Position numbers and translations under genes: made by a program
Origin: Microbacterium sp. zg-Y1090
Lineage (GTDB): Bacteria > Actinomycetota > Actinomycetes > Actinomycetales > Microbacteriaceae
DNA length: 64,000 bases
Reading direction: 5' to 3'
Assembly (NCBI RefSeq): GCF_030246945.1
Contig: NZ_CP126742.1
Coordinates: forward strand, 2,108,001-2,172,000
Notes under the pieces: model-generated
What the model saw: the letters and a program-made list of their open reading frames with translations, nothing else
Told to the model about the DNA's origin: nothing
The model's database searches: none
In this document: positions 9,580-18,458 of the stretch, piece after piece
Layout of the letters: the number at the start of each line of letters is the position of its first letter
How positions within the stretch are numbered: position 1 is the stretch's first letter

Positions 9580-9610
9580 AGTCAAGACCGTGTTCCAGCC
9601 ACAAGGTCAA
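9580..9610 (-). promoter_or_regulatory. MerR-like promoter/operator of poxB
   Basis: Minus strand TTGACC (9605-9610), 19-base spacer with TTGTGGCTGGAACACGG, then TTGACT (9580-9585). It lies 52 bases from the poxB start and shares half-sites with the other three sites. Confidence 0.6.
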
Positions 9611-9631
9611 CTGCCAGACCGTTCCTTCCCG

Positions 9632-10123
9632 TCACCGGTTGTCGTGGCGTTCGGCGAAGCTCCACGCGAGGCGCGCTCGCGCGACGCCGGCCAGGAGCGC
9701 CGGCTCCCCCGCGTCGCGGATCTGGTTGCGCGCGTCCGCGGAGTTCCAGCAGTTGACCGAGTTCTCGAAGGGACGCTGGGTCGGATAGACGACGATGAAG
9801 CCCTCCCGATCGGCGAGCGCGGTGAACTGCGTGGATGCCTTCATCGAGTTCCACCCGAATCCCGTCATCCCGCACCCGTGGATGGCCATCATCACCGGTA
9901 GCGGCGTCGAGCCGTCATGCTGCGGCGGCACGTGCACCTGGTAGTGCTGACGCGCACCATCCGGCGACACGTAGACGTGGTTGTGGTCGCCGTCCCCGCT
10001 CCACCACGGGAGCCCGAACTGGAAGACGAGCGCGAGCACCACGGCGGCGGTCGCGAAGAAGGCGGTGCCGCCGAGAACCCACGGCCACCGACGCCGCCGA
10101 GGACGATCACTGTTCGCGGCCAT
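9632..10123 (-). pseudogene. PHB depolymerase-family esterase (LpqC/PhaZ-like) lacking its catalytic core
   Basis: The product has 163 residues where the family usually has about 300 or more. An Arg-rich start and one membrane segment (about residues 13-36) precede the family's first part, including the oxyanion motif HGCGMTG and VVYPTQ...CWNS. The frame reaches EPALLAGV, where intact proteins go on to the GxSxG nucleophile region. Here it jumps to ARLAWSFAERH, which resembles the extreme C-terminus of the family. The Ser, Asp and His of the triad are therefore all missing, as expected from an in-frame internal deletion. It lies one base after the DUF2252 stop and probably belonged to an SDR-DUF2252-depolymerase operon. 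A catalytically inactive but still translated protein cannot be excluded. Confidence 0.72.
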
Positions 10124-10124
10124 C

Positions 10125-11230
10125 TCACGCCACTCCTTCTTCTGCCCTCACCTCGCCCGCAGCGATCGCGGCGACGAGCTCGGCGTGATCTGCATGGGTC
10201 TGATCTGCGTACGCGCGCGCGAAGCGGAGGATCTCCTCCTCGAAAGCGACTCCTCGCCCGATGTACTCGACGACCGCCGCCGGGTCGCCGCTGCGGGCGT
10301 GCGCCTTCGCCAGGGTGCGACCGCACGCTTTGGCGAACTGAGGGAGGTACGCCGCGATCTGCGCTCCCTTGGGGATGATCTTCATGTCGCGGTACTGACG
10401 CACGTAGTAGTCGGTGCCGTCGACACGCATGTGGCCGAGGAAGATGTCGGCGGCGGACTGCATGAGACGGACGAGCCGACGCAGATGCGGCGGGATGGAG
10501 GCGAGGTAGGTGTCGTAGACCTGCCGATAGGCGCGAATCCGCTGTTGCTCGGTCATCCCTTCGTCGATCCGCTTCATCGGCTCCAGGACGATCTTGTGCT
10601 GTCCGTTGTCGTCGGCGACCAGCTTCTTCGCCGAGCCATGGTGCGTCTGCGTGCGCGACTGCTTCTCGATGGCGCGCGTTGCCGCATGGGCCGACTCCGA
10701 GGTCAGTCCCTTCAGCGGCACATCGGCGGTGATCTGGTCGTACCAGACGTCGAGCTCTCCCATCCGGGCGTACCGTCGCATCGCCTTGCGATATCCGGTC
10801 ACGACGGCGGCTGCGGCATCCTCACCGCAGGTGCCGCCGAGTCGCTCCGCGTCGGCGAGCACGTAGACGCTGGTGATGAGGCGCTTCAGATCCCATTCGA
10901 ACGGCCCCGGGAGCGTCTCGTCGAAATCGCGCGCTCGAACAGCAGCGTCCTCTCCGGCGAGGCCCACAGCCCGAAGTTGAGGATGTGCGCATCGCCGCAC
11001 ATCTGCACCGTGAGCCCCGAGTGCGGCGCACTGGCCAGATCGGCCGCCATGACAGCTGCGGCGCCGCGCAGGTACGCCCACGGGGAGGATGCCATGCGCG
11101 CATACCTCAGAGGCAGAAGCCGAGCGTCGCGGATCGCTTCTTGCGCACGCAGCCGATCGAAAGCTCGCACCTGCCGGACGGCGGGGTGCCATGCGACCGT
11201 CCGAGAGGGGGCGCTGCCGAGAGTGGTCAT
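10125..11230 (-). pseudogene. DUF2252 protein, interrupted by a frameshift
   Basis: DUF2252 proteins are large, kinase-like-fold proteins of unknown function. The ATG at 11230 overlaps the upstream SDR stop (ATGA). The first frame carries PLRYARMASSPWAYLRG and VQMCGDAHILNFGLWASPER, then runs out of family similarity at LLFER. The continuation RDFDETLPGPFEWDLKRL begins in another frame at about 10931-10935 and runs to the stop at 10125 with conserved DYYVRQYRDMK and AHARSGD segments. Adding one base near 10931 restores a single frame of about 368 codons. Either the gene is broken or one base is missing from the assembly; the indels in the 16S gene make the second option realistic. Confidence 0.75.
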
Positions 11231-11802
11231 CGGCCGCGCTCCTCGGCGATGGAGTTGGCGCCGTCGATCGTGATGAGCTGCCCGGTGACGACGATCCCGG
11301 CCTTCGCCGCGTGGTAGGCAGGGTCGCCCCCATAGGCGGCGACAGGGCCCGACACCGAGGACACGTTCACGATGCGGCCGTAGCCGGCGGCCCGCATGGC
11401 GCCGGCCACCGCACGGGTCATCAGGAAGGTCGTGGTGAGGTTCCGATCGAGCGAGGCGTGCCAGTGGTCGAGGACTGTTCTGCCGAGCCCGCCCGGCTTG
11501 TGCGCGTCGGACACGGCCGCCATTCCGGCGTTGTTGACGAGGATGTCCACTCCCCCGAACACATCCCGCGCGCACGCGACGACCGCGTCCGCGCCGCCCT
11601 GCTCGGTGAGGTCGGCGACCACCCCTTCTGCCCGGATACCGGCATCGCGCAACTCTGCGACGCGCTCGAAGATGCGATCCGTCGTCGACGTGATCACCAG
11701 ATCATCGCCGGCGGCGCCGAGAAGGCGGGCCGACGCGAACCCGATGCCCCGAACGCTTCCCGCGCCGGTGACGATCGCAACGCGCTGTGTTCCAGTCGCC
11801 AT
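11227..11802 (-). CDS. Short-chain dehydrogenase/reductase with an internal deletion
   Basis: The protein is 191 residues against about 250 for classical SDRs. The NAD(P) motif TGAGSVRGIG (12-21), NNAG (90-93), the catalytic Ser in NVSSVSGP (146-153) and YxxxK (Tyr163, Lys167) are all present. Directly after AKAGI (about 170) the sequence continues as VVTGQLITIDGANS, which normally lies near the end of the family fold. The region between, holding the substrate lid and the PG motif, is absent, so roughly 50-60 residues have been lost in frame. Activity is doubtful. ATG at 11802 has GAGGGGAG upstream, a MerR-like promoter lies further upstream, and the stop overlaps the DUF2252 start. Confidence 0.75.
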   Translation of the reverse strand: MATGTQRVAIVTGAGSVRGIGFASARLLGAAGDDLVITSTTDRIFERVAELRDAGIRAEGVVADLTEQGGADAVVACARDVFGGVDILVNNAGMAAVSDAHKPGGLGRTVLDHWHASLDRNLTTTFLMTRAVAGAMRAAGYGRIVNVSSVSGPVAAYGGDPAYHAAKAGIVVTGQLITIDGANSIAEERGR

Positions 11803-11861
11803 GGTGACGCTCTCCCCTCGGTGGCCGACCGTCGAAACGGCCGGACGACGTCGATGTGCCG

Positions 11862-11892
11862 AGTCAAGGCCGTGTGGTCGCCACAGGGTCAA
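11862..11892 (-). promoter_or_regulatory. MerR-like promoter/operator of the SDR-DUF2252-esterase unit
   Basis: Minus strand TTGACC (11887-11892), 19-base spacer with the dyad CCTGTGGCGACCACACGG, then TTGACT (11862-11867), 60 bases from the SDR start. It is the clearest copy of the four. Confidence 0.62.
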
Positions 11893-11954
11893 GCATCTTT
11901 TCGGGTGGGCCCCGTCCGCGGTCGCCACGGTCTCGCCGTGGCTACGCTGGCAGC

Positions 11955-12350
11955 ATGACCGCTCTCCGCGACGCGCACCTCAGGGTCGCCCGACCCACCG
12001 TCGACATGGATGCCGCCGTGCGTTTCTGGGTCGACGGGCTCGGCATGGAGGTCGACGGGCGCCAGCCTGGCACGACCGGCACGCTCGAGGAGCTGGCGTT
12101 CCTCGGCTGGCCGGGGGCGAGCTGGCATCTGGAGCTGGTGCGCGATGCCGAGGTGCGCCCCGCGCCCACCGACGAGGACCTCCTCGTGCTGTACCTGAAC
12201 GAGCCGATCGACGAGCACCTGCTGGCGCGCATCGAGCAGGCCGGCGGCCGACGCGTCGGCGCACGGAATCCATACTGGGACGCCAACGGAGTCACGGTCG
12301 TCGACCCTGACGGCTATCTGCTGGTCCTCGCGACGCGCGCCTGGCCTTGA
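11955..12350 (+). CDS. VOC (glyoxalase/bleomycin-resistance fold) protein
   Basis: A 131-residue single VOC domain with the two beta-alpha-beta-beta-beta modules of the family: the first spans HLRVARPTVDMDAAVRFWVDGLGM, the second LLVLYLNEPIDEHLLARIEQAG and ends with the typical VTVVDPDGYLLVLA strand pair. VOC proteins act as metal-dependent lyases, dioxygenases or drug-binding proteins; substrate is not predictable. ATG at 11955 lies six bases after TACGCT (11943-11948) with no ribosome site between, so the mRNA is probably leaderless. It is divergent from the SDR unit and the intergenic space holds the MerR-like site, which points toward the SDR. Confidence 0.82.
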   Translation: MTALRDAHLRVARPTVDMDAAVRFWVDGLGMEVDGRQPGTTGTLEELAFLGWPGASWHLELVRDAEVRPAPTDEDLLVLYLNEPIDEHLLARIEQAGGRRVGARNPYWDANGVTVVDPDGYLLVLATRAWP

Positions 12351-12354
12351 CGCC

Positions 12355-12477
12355 CAGCAGGCCACGGCATCGCGGTCGCGCGCCCAGTGCGCGTGGTGCA
12401 ACGACGTCCCGTGCCCGAACAGCGTCGTGTTCTACGGCGCCGGCGCTCGGAGACCGGCAACAACCCCGCACACCTAG
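12355..12477 (+). pseudogene. Remnant of a second FBP zinc-finger gene
   Basis: The frame reads QQATASRSRAQCAWCNDVPC and then NSVVFYGA, closely matching residues 69-98 of the intact FBP protein at 4798 (QQ...SRAQCAWCNDV...VVFF). It lacks a start, loses the frame after GA and stops at 12475-12477. It lies directly behind the VOC stop. Confidence 0.7.
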
Positions 12478-12481
12478 GACA

Positions 12482-12649
12482 ATCCAGCGCGCCCGAAACC
12501 GGGCCCGTGCCCTCACCGACGAGCAGCGGGAACTCGTCGCGAGCCGGCGCGCCGAGGGCAAGAGCCTCCGCCAGATCGCGGCGGTGCTCCGCGTCTCGCG
12601 GTCACGCGTCACCCGCGTCCCGCGCTACGACGACAGGCCCACGGTCTGA
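12482..12649 (+). pseudogene. Remnant of a serine-recombinase C-terminal helix-turn-helix
   Basis: The frame carries ALTDEQRELVASRRAEGKSL followed by RQIAAVLRVSRSRVTRV and stops at 12647-12649. This is the resolvase/invertase-type C-terminal HTH (LT-x-EQ ... G-x-S-x-x-x-IA ... VSR-x-x-V). The catalytic N-terminal domain is missing. The preceding 34 bases recur near the IS element at 20905-20938. Confidence 0.6.
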
Positions 12650-12671
12650 GCGGGAGCTCGCGCCGCGCGCG

Positions 12672-12714
12672 GAAACCACGACGGCCCCGCCTTGCGCGGG
12701 GCCGTCGTGGTTTC
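12672..12714. terminator. Strong bidirectional intrinsic terminator
   Basis: A perfect 19-pair stem: GAAACCACGACGGCCCCGC (12672-12690) and its complement (12696-12714) around a five-base loop. The A/T ends give a U-tract in either direction. It ends the surface-protein gene on the minus strand and the remnants on the plus strand. Confidence 0.8.
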
Positions 12715-12727
12715 GGGGTGGCGAGGT

Positions 12728-15349
12728 TCAGCGCAGGGCGCTGCGGCGTCGCGCCATGATCAGCGCGCCGCCGAGGAGCACGGCGAGCACACCGGACGCG
12801 AGCAGCGGCACCGGCGAAGACCCGCCGGTCGCCGGCAGGGTGTCACCCGCCGGCTTGACAGGATTGCTCGGGTCGGTCGGGCCGGTGGGATCGGTCGGCT
12901 CCGCCGGGTCGACCGGCGCCGGCGCAGCCGTCACCGTGTACGCCACCGTCGCCGCCGTGTCGGCGAGGCCCACGATCTCCGGCACGAACACGATCCGCAG
13001 GGACCCGGATCCCGCCGGGAGCCCCTCGACCCGCAGCTCCGCATCCCCCGTCGCGGGGTCAACGTCCGCCGAGCCGATGACGTCACCGCCGCGGTAGGCG
13101 ACGAGCACGCCCTCGGCATCCGGCGCCCCCGATGCCTGGCGCATGAGCGGGCCGCCAGTGTGACCGAGCACCTCGACGTGGCCCGTGAAGACCGCCGCGG
13201 CGCCCGCGGCGAGCTCGATGGCCCGGGGTGTCACGGTGAGCCGCGTCTCGTGATCGTCGAGGCGCAGCGCGACCCGGGTGGATGCGGAGGCCGCGTATCC
13301 GTCGCCCGGGACGAAGCGCGCCTGCAGTTCGAGGTCGCCGGCGGGGAGGTGGTCGGTGTCGAAGGCGTAGGAGACCGTCCCGTCGTGGCGCGCCGCGTCG
13401 TCATCCGTTCCGATCGCCGCGCTCGCGAAGACCTCGCCGTCGACCAGCAGCTCGACGAAGCCCGAGGGCTCGCGCACGCTGCCCGCCTCCGCGGACACCG
13501 TGGCCTGGATCGCCGTCACGTCGCCAGCGTGACCGGTGAGGCTCGCGACGTCGAGCACGGTCGCGGTCGCGGCATCCGCGACGCTGATCGGCCAGGCGGA
13601 CGAGACCGCCGCCTCGTAGACGGCGTCCCCCGCGTACAGCGCGCGCAGCGACGACGAATGCGGGTGCGGGAAGACTCCGGAGAAGGTCGCGGTGCCGTCG
13701 GCGGCGAGCGTCGCGACGCCGATGAGGTCGTCCTCGTCGGCGATCGCGACGAAGCCGGTGGGCGCCGGCCCCCAGCCGTCGGCCGCACTGACCTGCGCGA
13801 CGACGTCGATGGGCGTCCCGTAGACGACGGCGGAGGAGGAGACGCTCGAGATGGCCACCTCGGTGCGCTCGTCGACGACGGTGATCGGGATGACGAGCGC
13901 GGGGGCCTCGAGGAAGAGAGGCGTCGCCTGCGACGTCAGCGTGAGGGTGTGGGCGCCGACCGGGACCCCCGTGATCGTCAGGGCGAAGTCACCCGACGCC
14001 AGCGTCGTCGCCGTGGCGGCCGGTGTGCCGTCGACCGCGACGGCGACGGGCACGAGGCCCGGAACGGCGCTTCCCTCGCTCACGAGCGCACCGGCCACGC
14101 TGATCGAGGAGCCCGCGGCGAACACATGGTCGGCCATGTCCACGTCGAACACCACGGCGTCGAGGCCGCCGATCCCGCCACCCGCCGGAGCGACGGTCAC
14201 GGTCCACGTCGCCTGGACCGGATCGTGGCCGGATTCGGTGAAGACATGCTCGATCGTGTGGATGCCGGCGGGCAGCTCGAGCGGGACGAACGCGAGTGCG
14301 GTCTCCTCGTCTGCGAGCACCTGGCCGCCCGACGTCAGCTGGTGCCGTCCGAGGAGCGACGTGCCGTCATTGTCGACGGCGGTGACGCGGGCGAACGCCT
14401 GCTGGCCTTCGGTCATGGGGGCCACAGCGAACTGCAGCGTGACGGGCACCTCGTAGGTGATGCGGACATAGCCGTCGGTTCCCGGATTGGTGCCGAAGGT
14501 CCCGGAAAAGCGCGGATCGACCCAGTTCGAGCCGCCACCGCCGCCTCCGCCTGCGTTGGAGTGACTGCCGCCGTGCTTGCCTGAGCCGCCGCCGGCGCCG
14601 GACTCCCACCCGCCGCCGCCGCCGCCGCCGCCGGCACCCCAGGAGAACCAGGCGCCGGGCGTTCCGTTCTGGCCGCTCTTGCCCGGAAGGGCCGCCCCGG
14701 CACCGCCCTTGCCCGGCTTGTTGCTGCTGTACCAGACCGACCCCGCCAGCCCGTCCTGCCCGGCGTCGCCGCCGTGGCCTCCGTGCACGGGCTCCGGGGG
14801 GGACCAGTTGTCCTTGCGCTCGGAGGTCAAGGCAAGGCCGCCGGCACCACCCCCTCCGCCTGCAACGGCGAGGACCTTTCCGTCGAGCACGATCGCGGCG
14901 GCACCGCCGCCACCGCTACCCGGCGCTGCTTCGTCGCCGGACCTGTCCCCGCCGCGGCCTCCGGTGCGCCAGCCCTTGCCACCGTTGCGGTCGGAGCCTG
15001 CGGTCGCCCCATAGAACGTGAGCTCCGCACCGTCGGGAACCACCATCACGAAGCTGACCAGGCCGCCCCGCCCGCCGCACGAATTCAGGCGGCAGAAGAG
15101 GTACTGGCTGCCTCCCTTGCCGCCGGCCATCTCGACGGTGATGCGGCTGACGCCGGCGGGCGCGGTCCAGCGCGTGCCCGCCGGGTCGGTGAAGGTCTTG
15201 GTCTGCGTGTGCGCGGCCGCGTGCGCGGGCTCGGCGCCCGGACCGGCAGCGATCACGGCGACGGCGAGCGTCGCGGTCAGAAGGGCGGCGATACCGCGTG
15301 AAAGGCGACCTTGCCGCGCGGGGCGAACAGCGCTGTCGATGTGGGCCAT
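12728..15349 (-). CDS. LPATG-anchored, glycine-rich, Ig-like surface protein A
   Basis: Secreted cell-wall protein of 873 residues. An Arg-containing start and hydrophobic core ending AEPAHAAA form a signal peptide. The N-terminal domain (about residues 45-330) is the glycine-rich fold that begins TFTDPAGTRWTAPAGVSRITVEMAGG and contains long Gly runs. Several Ig-like repeats of the Big_3/5 type follow, with turns such as LYAGDAVYEAA and FVPGDGYAAS. The end has a Pro/Asp/Thr spacer, LPATGG, a hydrophobic helix and RRRSALR, a classical sortase signal. ATG at 15349 lies seven bases after TACACT, so it is probably leaderless. It is divergent from a homologue at 15473, and both promoters share an inverted repeat. 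Adhesion or wall structure is inferred, not shown. Confidence 0.85.
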   Translation of the reverse strand: MAHIDSAVRPARQGRLSRGIAALLTATLAVAVIAAGPGAEPAHAAAHTQTKTFTDPAGTRWTAPAGVSRITVEMAGGKGGSQYLFCRLNSCGGRGGLVSFVMVVPDGAELTFYGATAGSDRNGGKGWRTGGRGGDRSGDEAAPGSGGGGAAAIVLDGKVLAVAGGGGGAGGLALTSERKDNWSPPEPVHGGHGGDAGQDGLAGSVWYSSNKPGKGGAGAALPGKSGQNGTPGAWFSWGAGGGGGGGGWESGAGGGSGKHGGSHSNAGGGGGGGSNWVDPRFSGTFGTNPGTDGYVRITYEVPVTLQFAVAPMTEGQQAFARVTAVDNDGTSLLGRHQLTSGGQVLADEETALAFVPLELPAGIHTIEHVFTESGHDPVQATWTVTVAPAGGGIGGLDAVVFDVDMADHVFAAGSSISVAGALVSEGSAVPGLVPVAVAVDGTPAATATTLASGDFALTITGVPVGAHTLTLTSQATPLFLEAPALVIPITVVDERTEVAISSVSSSAVVYGTPIDVVAQVSAADGWGPAPTGFVAIADEDDLIGVATLAADGTATFSGVFPHPHSSSLRALYAGDAVYEAAVSSAWPISVADAATATVLDVASLTGHAGDVTAIQATVSAEAGSVREPSGFVELLVDGEVFASAAIGTDDDAARHDGTVSYAFDTDHLPAGDLELQARFVPGDGYAASASTRVALRLDDHETRLTVTPRAIELAAGAAAVFTGHVEVLGHTGGPLMRQASGAPDAEGVLVAYRGGDVIGSADVDPATGDAELRVEGLPAGSGSLRIVFVPEIVGLADTAATVAYTVTAAPAPVDPAEPTDPTGPTDPSNPVKPAGDTLPATGGSSPVPLLASGVLAVLLGGALIMARRRSALR

Positions 15350-15356
15350 AAGGGAG

Positions 15357-15389
15357 AGTGTACAAAACTTGGACACCCATCCAGGTTTT
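15357..15389 (-). promoter_or_regulatory. Promoter and operator of surface protein A
   Basis: The -10 TACACT is at 15357-15362 (minus). Directly upstream AAAACTTGGA (15364-15373) and TCCAGGTTTT (15380-15389) form a nine-of-ten inverted repeat with a six-base centre. The core TTGGA-N6-TCC matches the site at 15462. Confidence 0.62.
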
Positions 15390-15461
15390 TGGTCCGCGTA
15401 ACTGCGTGAACCCGCCGCATCCACGGCATCCTGCGCTGGACGCCGCGATCCGACTGACCCT

Positions 15462-15485
15462 AAAGTTGGACTGTGATCCAACTTT
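15462..15485 (+). promoter_or_regulatory. Promoter and operator of surface protein B
   Basis: AAAGTTGGA (15462-15470) and TCCAACTTT (15477-15485) form a perfect nine-base inverted repeat with a six-base centre. It overlaps the -10 TAAAGT (15461-15466) and the GTG start at 15473, so a bound repressor would block initiation. Confidence 0.65.
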
Positions 15486-18373
15486 TCCACTCTCCCCGGA
15501 ACGAGCGAGGACGCACGGAAGCGTCGTCGCGCCCGAGCCCGCGGCTTCGCAGCCGTGTCGCCGTCGTCACCGCTGCAGCCGTCGCGCTCAGCAGCCTCGG
15601 CTTCGGCGTGGCCACTCCCGCGTACGCGGCTCCGCTCTCGCAGCAGATCTGGGAGTTCTCGAACACGGAGGACTGGCACGTTCCCGCCGGTGTCAGCAAG
15701 ATCGTGGTCGGCCTCCGCGGCGGCTACGGCGGTAACGTCGATCGGGTCAACGGTGGCCGGGGCGCCGACTTCGCGGTCGAGCTCCCCGTGAGCCGCGGTG
15801 ATGTCGTGACGGTCGTCCCCGGCAAGCCGGCGAACAAGCGCAAGGGCGGCGACGGCTGGATCAAGGGCGGCGACGGCGGCAAGAGCAGCCTCAGCGGCGC
15901 CGAGGGCGGCGGTGGCGGCGGCGCTGCGGCAGTCATCGTCAACGGACAGGTCGTCGCGGTCGCCGGCGGTGGTGGTGGCGGCGGCGGATACACCGGCAAC
16001 CCGGGATTCTCGATCACCCCGTGGGGTCTCCTCAAGATGCTCGAGGCCTTCGGCGGCTACTCAGGCAGCAGCGACACCGGGAGCGGCCTCACCTTCGTCC
16101 CAGGCGGAGATGGCGCCATCTCGGGGCAGGGCTCCAGGGACGGCTACACGGTCACCATGTACCCCGCCACCTGGGGGGCGGGGCCCCACTCGACCAAGCC
16201 GGGCGAGAACGGACGGGATGACACGAAGTTCGCGCGATACCACAAGGACGGCGGCAACGGCACCTCAGCCGCCACGAGCACGGCCGGCGGTGGCGGCGGC
16301 GGGGGTGGCGGCGGCTGGCCGGCATCAGGCACGGGCGGCGGCCCCGGGCGCAAGTTCATGAGCTACTCGGCCGGCTCCGGCGGCGGCGCCGGCATGAGCT
16401 GGGTCGACCGTAGCTACCCCGGCGCCCACATCACGTCCGACGCGCGCAGACCCGAGGACATGCACGACTACTTCGGCCCGCTGGCGGACAGCGGCACCGT
16501 CCGCATCATGGTTCCGGTGACGACCACGACGACCATCACCGGTCCGTCGCAGGTCGAGGCCGGCCAGGACTTCAGCCTGCGCGTGCGCACCTCCGACACC
16601 CGCACGCCGAACACCCCGCTCGACACCTGGGTGGATGTGTACCGCGACGCCACGCGGGTGGCTTGGCGCAGCACGGATGGGGACGGCACCTTCGAGATCC
16701 CCGGTCTTCCGGCCGGCACGTACCAGTTCCGAGCCGCGTCCCGGCCGCACACCGACCAGCGCGACTTCCGCTTTCAGTCCACCCTTTCCGAGGCGACGAT
16801 GACCGTCACCGTCTCCGAGCCGGTGCCGCCCCCGCCGCCAGGTCCGTCGGAGGTGGCCTCGACGACCACAATGGACATCGGCACGGCACCGGCGACCTTC
16901 GGCGACACCCTGTCGGCCGAGGTGTCCGTCGAGGTCGCCGGCGGGATCGATGTGAGCGGCGAGACGGTCACGATCGAGGTGGACGGCGTCGCCGTCGGCG
17001 CCGGCACGCTCGCCGATGCAGGCGATGGGGTCTTCACGACCGTCGCGCCCGTGACGCACGTGCCGCACGTCGGGCCGCACGAGGTCGTCGCCCGCTTCGA
17101 CGGTGTGCAGGACTCCGACCCGGGCACCACCGATGTGCTGCCCTCGGTCAGCACGACCGAGTCGTTCACCGTGGCCCGCGCGGCGACGAGCACGACGATC
17201 ACGCAGGCGCCGACGAGCGTCCGCGCCTTCGGCAGGATCGACGTCACGGCGACTGTGCAGGCCGGAAGCACCCCGGTCGGCGGCCAGGTCGCTCTGCAGG
17301 CGGACGGGGGCCCCCTGGCATACGGCACCGCCGACAGCGCCGGCGAGGTGCTGTTCGAGGACGTGGTGCTGCCGTGGGGAACGGAGGACCTCACGGTCGC
17401 GTTCCTCGGCGACGCCGACGGGGACTACGCGCTGTCGACGTCCGCCCCGCACGGGATCACTGTCACGGCGATCGGCACGATGACGACGCTGACGCTCTCG
17501 ACGGCATCGCTGCGCGCCGACGACCCGCTGACGCTCTCGGCGACCGTGACGAACGCGATGCTCGGGGTCGACACCGACCCGCGCGGTTCGCTCGAGATCC
17601 TCTTCGACGGCGAGGTCGTGTACTCCATGTCCACCGGCATGGACAGTGACCCGGATGCCGATGACGGCGAGGCACGGTACGTGATCGCGCCCGACACCCT
17701 CCCCGTCGGGTCGCACAGCGTGACGGCGCGCTTCGTGCCCGCCCCCGGCTTCGCTGCCTCGACGTCGACCGCGACGCCCCTGGAGGTCCGCGGCATCCCG
17801 ACGGCCCTGACGCCCCGCGCGACCGAGGTGTCGGGCACGACGAAGAAGCCGGCGACGATCGAGGTCGACGCCGTCGTGGCGCTGGGTGCCTCGGCTCGCA
17901 CGGCGGCGGCCGCCGGGCCCGTGAACACGCTCGGCGCATCGGCGGGCGACCCGGTCGGAGGCCACATCGAGGCGTACCTCGGAGCCGACCCCCTGGCGGC
18001 GGCGGAGGTCGCCGACGGTGCCGGACAGCTCGCGCTGTCGGGGCTGCCGGTGGGCACGCACGAGGTGCGCCTGCGCTTCGTGCCCGACTCGGCGGAGATG
18101 CTGGAGAGCTCCGCAACCGTCACGGTCACCGTGACCGCACCTGCCGACGGCGGCGGGTCGGATGACGGCGGCGACCCGGATGACAGCGAGACGGACGGCG
18201 GTGGTGGCGGCGGCGACCAGAGCGACGGCCCCGACGCCGGCGACCGCGACGCACTGCCGGCCACCGGCGGTGAGCTCGGCGGGCTGTGGGCTGTTGCACT
18301 CCTGCTCATCCTCGGCGGTGCCGTGATCCTCGCCGCATCCCGTCGCCGGCGGGCTGCCGCAGACCGCGCGTAA
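15473..18373 (+). CDS. LPATG-anchored, glycine-rich, Ig-like surface protein B
   Basis: Homologue of surface protein A with 966 residues and the same architecture. A signal peptide ends near ATPAYAAP (about residue 45). A glycine-rich domain starts at WEFSNTEDWHVPAGVSKIVV and runs to about residue 340. Ig-like modules are then separated by a short proline linker (VPPPPPGPSE). The C-terminus is an Asp/Gly-rich spacer, LPATGG, a hydrophobic helix and RRRRAAADRA. GTG at 15473 lies six bases after TAAAGT, so the transcript is probably leaderless. The perfect inverted repeat at the start codon is shared with gene A. A TetR regulator lies downstream and is the obvious candidate repressor. Sortase substrates of this kind are exposed on the wall; the ligand is unknown. 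Confidence 0.85.
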   Translation: MIQLFHSPRNERGRTEASSRPSPRLRSRVAVVTAAAVALSSLGFGVATPAYAAPLSQQIWEFSNTEDWHVPAGVSKIVVGLRGGYGGNVDRVNGGRGADFAVELPVSRGDVVTVVPGKPANKRKGGDGWIKGGDGGKSSLSGAEGGGGGGAAAVIVNGQVVAVAGGGGGGGGYTGNPGFSITPWGLLKMLEAFGGYSGSSDTGSGLTFVPGGDGAISGQGSRDGYTVTMYPATWGAGPHSTKPGENGRDDTKFARYHKDGGNGTSAATSTAGGGGGGGGGGWPASGTGGGPGRKFMSYSAGSGGGAGMSWVDRSYPGAHITSDARRPEDMHDYFGPLADSGTVRIMVPVTTTTTITGPSQVEAGQDFSLRVRTSDTRTPNTPLDTWVDVYRDATRVAWRSTDGDGTFEIPGLPAGTYQFRAASRPHTDQRDFRFQSTLSEATMTVTVSEPVPPPPPGPSEVASTTTMDIGTAPATFGDTLSAEVSVEVAGGIDVSGETVTIEVDGVAVGAGTLADAGDGVFTTVAPVTHVPHVGPHEVVARFDGVQDSDPGTTDVLPSVSTTESFTVARAATSTTITQAPTSVRAFGRIDVTATVQAGSTPVGGQVALQADGGPLAYGTADSAGEVLFEDVVLPWGTEDLTVAFLGDADGDYALSTSAPHGITVTAIGTMTTLTLSTASLRADDPLTLSATVTNAMLGVDTDPRGSLEILFDGEVVYSMSTGMDSDPDADDGEARYVIAPDTLPVGSHSVTARFVPAPGFAASTSTATPLEVRGIPTALTPRATEVSGTTKKPATIEVDAVVALGASARTAAAAGPVNTLGASAGDPVGGHIEAYLGADPLAAAEVADGAGQLALSGLPVGTHEVRLRFVPDSAEMLESSATVTVTVTAPADGGGSDDGGDPDDSETDGGGGGGDQSDGPDAGDRDALPATGGELGGLWAVALLLILGGAVILAASRRRRAAADRA

Positions 18374-18385
18374 GCGGTGTCGACG

Positions 18386-18416
18386 ACAGGGGCGGGCGGC
18401 CTAGGGGTCCCCGCCC
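18386..18416. terminator. Hairpin after surface protein B
   Basis: AGGGGCGGG (18386-18394) pairs with CCCGCCCCT (18408-18416) around a 13-base loop, 13 bases after the stop. TCTCGCG follows rather than a U-run. Confidence 0.5.
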
Positions 18417-18458
18417 CTCTCGCGTATCGTAAAGGCGGATGCGCAGACGGGGGGTGTC

